DNA from: Candidatus Iainarchaeum sp.
GTDB lineage: Archaea > B1Sed10-29 > WALL01
Length of the DNA: 35,981 nucleotides
Direction: 5' to 3'
Assembly: GCA_021162685.1 (NCBI GenBank)
Contig: JAGGYF010000038.1
Coordinates: forward strand, 1 to 35,981
A model generated the notes under the pieces. It worked only from the letters and a program-made list of their open reading frames with translations, was not told where the DNA came from and ran no database searches. The position numbers and the translations under genes were made by a program. Shown here piece after piece: positions 30,460 to 35,981 of the stretch (its first letter is position 1; each line of letters begins with the position of its first letter).

Positions 30460-33032
30460 GTCTTTTCACCAATCTTTCTTAACACATACTCATGTAGATA
30501 CTGCAATAACTTCTTTTTATCTTGTATCCTCATAGTGTCTGATGCACCAGCGATAAGATTATGTGCAAATGGTGATGGCAATTCTCTGTCATTCCTCAGC
30601 ACAATAAATGTCTTCCTGTTCTTTATCCACTTCACAACCTTTATTGTATTTTCTAGGTCCATTGCATCCTCCAGAATCTCCCTATATGTCTCCTTTATTA
30701 TGGGGAAATTTGGATCTATCTTCTTTATTATATTGTATAAGAAATATGCACTCATCTGTTGTTTTCCCACGCTTCTTCTACCATCTATATATCTTCTCAA
30801 AATCAGAAACGAACGAGCAGCAACATGCCTAAACCTTCTCCTTAGTATCTCTGTCCCCTCAAGCGAATCCTTCAGTATAGAGATTATATCTGCTTCACAT
30901 AACCTCCGATATAATGTGCTGTAATCTACTTTTTTTCTTCTTGGCAGTGTAAGGACAAAGCCATTATCCGAGATAGTTATACCTATGTTTATGTTCTCCT
31001 CTTCTGATATAAGATATGCGAATATACGCGATAGTGCATCATTTACCTTTCTTCCAAATAATGTATGAAAGATTAGATTTTTTCTTCCATCAACATCTAT
31101 AAACTCTTCAATAATTATGTGCGTATGTGTAGGTATTCTCAAATACTTCTTCTGTTGCATAAAATAGGAGAATATCGCATTTGCTGTTGTCTTGTTTATC
31201 ATAAACTCCTTCTGTAGCGCTTCAATAATTTTATTTTTACTTTCTTTTGATAAAACTTCATCCATCCGTTTTCTGAATTTGTTTATCTCCATTGCGAGGT
31301 CAAACGACAAGGGCAAACTTTCTGAATACCATGATGGAACAGTAGGTCGCTTTCCAATTGCGCTTTCCACTGTAAGTTTCATCCCTCTCACATATAGATA
31401 TCTATATGGCGTACCCCCCAATACAAATATATCCCCGCGTTTCATTCTTTGCATAAATGTCTCATCAAGTGTTCCAACAAATTGCCCTTTTTTTGTGAAT
31501 ACTTTTATTGCTGTTTCATCTGGAATTGTCCCAATGTTCATATAATATATCGGCCTGATCATCCTTCCTCTCTTGGATATCCTCAACCCATCAAAGTATA
31601 TCTTTCCATACACTTTTCTATTCTGCAATTCCCCATATTCTCCATTTAGATATTTTAGCAGGTTTAGATAATCATCATAGTTCAAGTCTTTGTAGGGATA
31701 CGCCTTGGTAATTACTCCAAACATCTCCCCTACATCCCAATCCTTTTCCAGGCTCATCCCAACTATGTGCTGGGCTAAAACATCCAAACAGTTTTTAGGT
31801 ATGTGAACCCTGTCCAATTTTCCATCTCTTGCGGCTTTTGCCAATACAACACATTCTATAAGGTCATCTCTATCTGTGACTACAAATACCCCCTTAGAGG
31901 TTTCATGTAGCCTGTGCCCACTCCTTCCAACCCTCTGCAATGCCCTGGTTATACTTTTTGGAGACCCCAGCAAGATAACAAGGTCAATGTTTCCTATATC
32001 TATGCCAAGTTCAAGAGAGGTACTTGAAACAACAACCTTTAACTCACCCTTTTTCAACTGTTCTTCGACATTTAATCTGATATCCTTGCCCAATGAAGAA
32101 TGATGTGTCCCTATGACTCCAACATATTTGTTTCCAAACATCTTCTTCAAATGATGCACAACCCTTTCCGTTCCGCTCCTCGTATTTGTGAAGATGAGTG
32201 TTGTCTTATGTTTTGATATAAGGTCATCAAGTAATTTGTAAAGGTTTATTTGTGTTTCTTCAACACTGCTATAAATAAAGTCATCAACCGGACTTACAAC
32301 ACTTAGTTCAATCTTTTTCAGGAAATTTACGTCAACAATTGCGCAGTCCCTGTGTGTACCAACCAAAAATTGTGCCACTTCCTCCAATGGGTGAATTGTC
32401 GCGCTTAGTCCGATACGTATGAACTCTTTCTTCACCCTATTTTGTAACCTTTCCAGCGATAGCATGAGGTGTGTTCCCCTCTTATTTTCACAAAGAGAGT
32501 GAATCTCATCAACAATAACATACTTGATATTCTCTAACATCTTTACTGCCCTTGGGGAGTTAAGGAGTATTGCCAGACTTTCAGGTGTTGTGATCAGGAT
32601 ATGTGGCGGTTTTCTCAACATACTGGAACGTTGCGACTGGGTTGTATCTCCTGTTCTCACTGCAACCCTTATCTTCTGCTTAAGGTTTGCAATTTTTTCT
32701 ATTCCCCTTAGTGGCGCGTCTAAATTTCTTTTTATGTCATTATTCAATGCCTTTAACGGAGAAACATACAACACATATGTTCTGTCCTCAAGTGCATTTT
32801 TTTGTGCAAGCAAAACCAGTTCATTTATTGATGCTAAAAAAGCGCTCAATGTTTTACCTGAGCCAGTTGGGCTTGATATTAATATATTCTTTCCTTTATG
32901 TATCTCCATAACTGCATATTTCTGTGGAGGTGTAAAACCGCCAAACGTTTCCTTAAACCACTTTCTAACAGGCTTTGCCAATATTGAATAGACTTCTTCA
33001 TCAGGATACTCATGAGTAAGCTTAGTAATCAT
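30456..33032 (-). CDS. lhr: Lhr-type ATP-dependent helicase (Lhr-Core)
   Basis: Superfamily 2 helicase that translocates 3' to 5' on single-stranded DNA and unwinds RNA-DNA hybrids. The Walker A is SSPTGSGKTLSAFLAS, followed by PESLAILLNSP, the DEIH box (IVDEIHSLCENKRGTH), SATIHPLEEVAQFLVG, STSLELGIDIGNIDLV and QRVGRSGHR. The C-terminal half contains the winged-helix and Lhr-specific beta-barrel regions (MNIGTIPDE, GTLDETFMQRMKRGDIFVLGG). The 858-residue length is that of the short Lhr-Core form. A CTTTAAATC box at 33056-33064 sits 27 bases before the ATG. It heads an operon with the phosphoesterase. Confidence 0.96.
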   Translation of the reverse strand: MITKLTHEYPDEEVYSILAKPVRKWFKETFGGFTPPQKYAVMEIHKGKNILISSPTGSGKTLSAFLASINELVLLAQKNALEDRTYVLYVSPLKALNNDIKRNLDAPLRGIEKIANLKQKIRVAVRTGDTTQSQRSSMLRKPPHILITTPESLAILLNSPRAVKMLENIKYVIVDEIHSLCENKRGTHLMLSLERLQNRVKKEFIRIGLSATIHPLEEVAQFLVGTHRDCAIVDVNFLKKIELSVVSPVDDFIYSSVEETQINLYKLLDDLISKHKTTLIFTNTRSGTERVVHHLKKMFGNKYVGVIGTHHSSLGKDIRLNVEEQLKKGELKVVVSSTSLELGIDIGNIDLVILLGSPKSITRALQRVGRSGHRLHETSKGVFVVTDRDDLIECVVLAKAARDGKLDRVHIPKNCLDVLAQHIVGMSLEKDWDVGEMFGVITKAYPYKDLNYDDYLNLLKYLNGEYGELQNRKVYGKIYFDGLRISKRGRMIRPIYYMNIGTIPDETAIKVFTKKGQFVGTLDETFMQRMKRGDIFVLGGTPYRYLYVRGMKLTVESAIGKRPTVPSWYSESLPLSFDLAMEINKFRKRMDEVLSKESKNKIIEALQKEFMINKTTANAIFSYFMQQKKYLRIPTHTHIIIEEFIDVDGRKNLIFHTLFGRKVNDALSRIFAYLISEEENINIGITISDNGFVLTLPRRKKVDYSTLYRRLCEADIISILKDSLEGTEILRRRFRHVAARSFLILRRYIDGRRSVGKQQMSAYFLYNIIKKIDPNFPIIKETYREILEDAMDLENTIKVVKWIKNRKTFIVLRNDRELPSPFAHNLIAGASDTMRIQDKKKLLQYLHEYVLRKIGEKT

Positions 33033-33107
33033 ATAATGAGATTATGCGTTTCTATCTTTAAATCAGTTACATACATATTTTTATACCTCAACTGATTATT
33101 TTTTTCC

Positions 33108-33578
33108 ATGCGTAGAAGAAGAGGAACAGACAAGATGACACTTGTGTTTATAATCTTAATCATCCTAATCATTGCTTTCATTGGCATACTGGTTTTGGCT
33201 TTGGGCTATATCGGCTATACCTCTCTCGTAAAGGAGAGACCCAAACCCCCAGATACTAGCATTATCTACAGAAACGAGTCAATATCGCCTATCATTATCC
33301 AACATACCTCTTCTGACCAATCAAGCCAGGAGCAACAGGAGCAGGACAACCAGCAAAACGAAACGAATGCATCTCAGGAAGAGCAAGAGGTTACCTACAA
33401 TGATTGTTCTTTCCCAGACAAGCCTCATGGCTCTAAAATTTGTGCTAGTTTAGATGCCACACACACGGAGGAGAAGTACATATGGGAATGCCAGAACGGT
33501 ACCTGGGTCCATGTGGAAACATGCTCATCAGCAGCAAATTGCATAGAATCAGGGGATACAGCAGAATGCCTAACTTGA
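33108..33578 (+). CDS. Single-pass membrane protein with Cys-rich exterior domain
   Basis: A 156-residue protein with a basic start (MRRRRGTDKM), one hydrophobic helix (LVFIILIILIIAFIGILVLAL) and an outside part. That part has a Gln/Glu/Asn/Ser-rich linker (SSDQSSQEQQEQDNQQNE) and a C-terminal module with six Cys (NDCSFPDKPHGSKIC, WECQNGTWVHVETC, NCIESGDTAEC). The C-x-N-G-x-W pattern recalls small disulfide-bonded modules of exported archaeal proteins, but I cannot name it. The gene has a TATA-like ATTTTTATA about 26 bases upstream, so leaderless expression is likely, and overlaps the thiL 3' end by 9 bases. Function unknown. Confidence 0.72.
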   Translation: MRRRRGTDKMTLVFIILIILIIAFIGILVLALGYIGYTSLVKERPKPPDTSIIYRNESISPIIIQHTSSDQSSQEQQEQDNQQNETNASQEEQEVTYNDCSFPDKPHGSKICASLDATHTEEKYIWECQNGTWVHVETCSSAANCIESGDTAECLT

Positions 33579-34466
33579 AAAGTTCTCCCAACCTTTTGCA
33601 CTCACTTTCTTTCCTTTGTAATATACGCCCCTGCCTTTACTAACCTCTCCAATCTTGTACTTTCCATTGTATCCAGGTATTGTATAAACGATCTGGTAAT
33701 CCTCTCCAGAGTGCCATATGATATCATCAGCATTTAATCCATATCTTCTGCAATACCTGTACAACTTTGGGTCTACTGGAACCCTATCTATATCAATTCT
33801 TACTTTAGATTGCTTAGCCAACACATTCAACTCAAATCCTAAGCCATCTGAAATATCAATACCGGCATTTGCTTTTTCCATTAGTTTCTTACATAGTTTA
33901 ACATTCAGCTCGGGTTTGAGTTGGGGTTCTATAAACTCCTTTTTTCTTGGCAAACCCATAGTAAGTATTCTGTAACCTAATGCAGCGCTTCCTATATTTC
34001 CGGTCAGAACCACAGAGTCCCCAGGTTTTGCGTTGCTCCTCAGAAGCGGCTTATTCTTTATTTTTCCAATTGCAGTGCTTGCTACCACCAACTGTTTACT
34101 CTCTATGGTATCTCCACCCAAAAGATAGGCATTAAACTGTTTCAATTTCTTATCCATTGATTTGTATAATGAAATAACAAATGACTCATCGTAGTTTGAT
34201 GGTATCCCCACGCAAGTAAACATATATTGGGGCAATGCACCTTTTGCTAGCAAGTCTGACATGGTACTAACAACAACCTTGTGACCAATCGCATTCGGAT
34301 CAGTTGTTTGGAAATGATTTCCAACAACACTCATATCCACGGTTACTGCCATATTGCCAATAATTTCAGCATCTTCTTCATATTTTGTTAAAACATGCCG
34401 GTCTCTCCTCAGCATTTTCCTAAGTTTTGCAACTATTGCCCTTTCCCCAATGCCAGATAGACGCAT
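33570..34466 (-). CDS. thiL: Thiamine-monophosphate kinase
   Basis: Phosphorylates thiamine monophosphate to the active pyrophosphate cofactor. The protein (298 residues) follows the PurM/AIRS fold: N-terminus RLSGIGERAIVAKLRKML, STMSDLLAKGALPQYMF, LLGGDTIESKQLVV, AKPGDSVVLTGNIGSAALGY, AGIDISDGLGFELN and SGEDYQIVYTIPG. The first metal-binding segment (EEDAEIIGNMAVTVDMSVVGNHF) lacks one Asp of the usual DDAA pair, so some change in metal binding is possible. The ATG is divergent from the SdpI-like gene with interleaved TATA boxes, and thiN is two genes away. Confidence 0.9.
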   Translation of the reverse strand: MRLSGIGERAIVAKLRKMLRRDRHVLTKYEEDAEIIGNMAVTVDMSVVGNHFQTTDPNAIGHKVVVSTMSDLLAKGALPQYMFTCVGIPSNYDESFVISLYKSMDKKLKQFNAYLLGGDTIESKQLVVASTAIGKIKNKPLLRSNAKPGDSVVLTGNIGSAALGYRILTMGLPRKKEFIEPQLKPELNVKLCKKLMEKANAGIDISDGLGFELNVLAKQSKVRIDIDRVPVDPKLYRYCRRYGLNADDIIWHSGEDYQIVYTIPGYNGKYKIGEVSKGRGVYYKGKKVSAKGWENFSS

Positions 34467-34499
34467 GTGTTTTTTAACACATTTTTCATATATATAACT

Positions 34500-35132
34500 A
34501 TGGAAAAAAAGGAATGGCTCATAATCGTACTGCTCCTATCAAACTTTCTTATCCCTATAGCTCTTTATCAAGTTCTTCCAGAGAAAATACCTCTTCATTG
34601 GAATGCACAAAATTATGTTGATTCCATGGGACCCAAATACATGATCTTCCTTATTCCTCTCCTAACTGTACTGATATACTGCTTCTTATTCTATCTGCCA
34701 CATATATCAGTATACAAAAGAAACATCATGAGATTTTATGAAAACTTTGGTTTCACCATACGTTTTGCCTTTGTTCTCCTTATGACCTCTATCTTTTATG
34801 TAGTATTATTAGCTTCACTGGGATTTATCTTTGCAGTATCTCAAGCCGTCCTGTTGGTCTTAATCCCCTTCTTGTTCTATATCTCATATACTATCAGGTT
34901 TACAAAAAGAAATTTTTTCATAGGTATTAGGACACCGTGGACATTAGCTAGTGAAAAGGTATGGAAAAAAACACATCTACTCGGAAGCAAACTACTAATG
35001 CTCTCCTCATTGTTTCTGTTTATTGGTGTGTATGACTCTAATCTCATACTTGTCTCTCTTCTTCCATTAATCTTATCAATATTGTTCCTTGTTATCTATT
35101 CATTTGTATTATACAAAAGGGTGAGAAAATGA
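34500..35132 (+). CDS. SdpI/YhfL-like membrane protein (DUF1648)
   Basis: A 210-residue protein with about six transmembrane helices. The loop after the first helix (PEKIPLHWNAQNYVDSMGPK) is the DUF1648 signature, and the later segment RNFFIGIRTPWTLASEKVWKKTHLLGSKL is the SdpI C-terminal signature. In Bacillus SdpI gives immunity to a killing factor; in most organisms the role is unknown. I place the start at ATG 34500, 26 bases after a TTTTTTAAC box; an open frame extends 11 codons upstream. Its stop overlaps the thiN start by 4 bases, an unexpected coupling of a membrane protein with thiamine synthesis. Confidence 0.88.
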   Translation: MEKKEWLIIVLLLSNFLIPIALYQVLPEKIPLHWNAQNYVDSMGPKYMIFLIPLLTVLIYCFLFYLPHISVYKRNIMRFYENFGFTIRFAFVLLMTSIFYVVLLASLGFIFAVSQAVLLVLIPFLFYISYTIRFTKRNFFIGIRTPWTLASEKVWKKTHLLGSKLLMLSSLFLFIGVYDSNLILVSLLPLILSILFLVIYSFVLYKRVRK

Positions 35133-35662
35133 ATATACTTGATGAACTCAATCAAGCAGTTGAGATTATAAAGAAGACACCAGCATTTTGTAAACTAATT
35201 CCAGAGGTCGGAACAAACATAGCATACGCTAAACCAGACGCAAAAACAATAGATGATGTTGCAGCAATTCCTGGTAGAATAAGGGAAGCATTAGGCAAAC
35301 CCTCTACTGTTGAAAGCGCGCATTTTGGTGTTTCCTCCCATATGGCAAGAACCTGCTTAAAAGCCATCCAATTCGACCCAAATAAACGATGTTGTATGAA
35401 CATCAGATACTCTGAGGAAAACATAGAGCAATTGAGGGAACATGGATACTCTATCTTTTTCTTTGATCGCATGAATGAACCCGAAAACATAAAACAAAAG
35501 GAAGGAGCAAGCATTCCTTGGATTGTTGAACAAGCATATAAAGGGTTAGGATATATCCCGGATATCATCTATGATAAAGGGGCAGTGGGGAAAGAGCCAA
35601 TGATTAGGATATTTGCTGAGAATCCAAGAAAAGCGGTTGAGATTGCATTGAGTATTTTGTAA
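35129..35662 (+). CDS. thiN: Stand-alone ThiN-type thiamine-phosphate synthase
   Basis: Joins the pyrimidine and thiazole halves of thiamine in archaea, replacing ThiE. The 177 residues match the ThiN domain often fused to ThiD: LIPEVGTNIAYAKPDAKTIDDVAAIPGRI, FGVSSHMARTCL with the conserved His region, CCMNIRYSEENI, SIPWIVEQA and PDIIYDKGAVGKEPMIRIF. No ThiD kinase is attached, so the protein is the single-domain form. Some single-domain ThiN proteins are fused to DNA-binding parts and act as regulators (ThiR); none is seen here. Coupled to the SdpI-like gene by a 4-base overlap and near thiL. Confidence 0.9.
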   Translation: MNILDELNQAVEIIKKTPAFCKLIPEVGTNIAYAKPDAKTIDDVAAIPGRIREALGKPSTVESAHFGVSSHMARTCLKAIQFDPNKRCCMNIRYSEENIEQLREHGYSIFFFDRMNEPENIKQKEGASIPWIVEQAYKGLGYIPDIIYDKGAVGKEPMIRIFAENPRKAVEIALSIL

Positions 35663-35864
35663 GCTTTTTCGGGAAGGCTATTTAAATCTTTGTGGAGTTG
35701 CCAGCTCAGAGGTAAAAACGAAGGGTTAAAAACTAGTTTTCTTAGTTCTTGAGATATTCTTACTAGTTTATTTTTATTTTTTGTATACTCCTTTCTCTCA
35801 CCACGACTCGTTTAAATCGCACCAAGTAGTATGGAAATGGGCATATCTGGCTTTTTAAGGCATT
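35663..35864. other. Non-coding stretch after thiN
   Basis: No open frame with coding character is seen on either strand. The first 20 bases contain a short T-rich element (AAGCTTTTTCGGG) and there are TATA-like strings (ATTTAAATC near 35680, TTTAAATCGC near 35810), but no clear gene follows within the window. A T-rich run (TTTATTTTTATTTTTTG) at about 35767-35783 could act as a terminator. Confidence 0.4.
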
Positions 35865-35939
35865 GCTTTTCCGACCAATTTTGCCAAATTTTAGTCGCTT
35901 TTCCGACCAATTTTGCCAAATTTTAGTCGCTTTTCCGAC
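35865..35939 (+). repeat. 32-bp tandem repeat, two full units and a partial third
   Basis: The unit starts GCTTTTCCGACCAATTTTG and has a period of exactly 32 bases (35865, 35897, 35929). The third unit breaks off after 11 bases. The junctions contain a small hairpin, GTCG - CTTTTC - CGAC, which is extended to a 6-bp stem in the last copy (TAGTCG/CGACTA). There are no unique spacers, so this is no CRISPR array. It sits at the window end and may continue in other forms beyond it. Confidence 0.85.
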
Positions 35940-35981
35940 TAGAAGTTGTGGAACTGGAATCTACCTAGGCTGCTCATGTAC

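Noticed and set aside
35865-35939. Possible CRISPR array
   Set aside because: Units follow each other with no unique spacers, the third is incomplete, and no cas gene is in the window.

Overview
The window is archaeal and gene-dense. It carries FEN-1 with a PIP box, an archaeal-type riboflavin synthase, a CTP-dependent riboflavin kinase fused to a DNA-binding domain, 4-phosphopantoate--beta-alanine ligase, cupin-type glucose-6-phosphate isomerase, ThiN, the Lhr/phosphoesterase pair, GatCAB and a COG1964 radical SAM protein of the tetraether-lipid synthase (MJ0619/Tes) type. Many first-in-operon genes have a TATA-like box about 26-27 bases before the start codon, as expected for leaderless archaeal mRNAs, while internal genes have GGAGG-like sites. 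A euryarchaeon-like or DPANN-adjacent lineage fits; I cannot place it further.

Layout. 1-4.0 kb: 5'-truncated DUF4143-type ATPase, ftsZ, and the formiminoglutamate/formimino-folate pair. 4.1-6.9 kb: two tandem genes for tiny Lys/Arg-rich proteins, then a large secreted, membrane-anchored protein with an acidic calcium-binding-type tail. 6.9-14.8 kb: M42 peptidase, PIN protein, a riboflavin cluster (ribK, ribC, ribH, ribB) running into CoA genes (phosphopantothenate synthetase, coaBC), then FEN-1. A HicB-like gene interrupts the two CoA genes and is bracketed by an exact 18-bp direct repeat. 14.9-18.8 kb: cation/proton antiporter, phosphoglucose isomerase and an MFS carrier in one direction, then an Lrp-type regulator divergent from a small membrane protein. 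18.9-23.6 kb: endonuclease III, a CBS / E1-like / ThiI-like operon, a frame-disrupted corA, a SPOUT methylase, and a DUF1858-ferredoxin pair. 23.6-29.7 kb: radical SAM protein, lipoprotein, and an lrp-gatC-gatA-gatB operon beside tRNA-Asn. 29.7-36 kb: phosphoesterase and Lhr, an anchored Cys-rich protein, thiL, an SdpI-like protein and thiN, ending in a non-coding stretch with a 32-bp tandem repeat.

Themes. Cofactor synthesis dominates (FMN, CoA, thiamine). Sulfur or tRNA modification is suggested by the E1-like and ThiI-like pair. tRNA-dependent Asn/Gln formation is suggested by GatCAB next to tRNA-Asn. The observations most worth a second look are the hicB insertion with its flanking repeat, the paired very basic proteins, a promoter box shared by two Lrp-type genes, a double hairpin behind tRNA-Asn, two likely frameshifts (corA and the E1-like gene), and seven convergent gene pairs whose 3' ends overlap.
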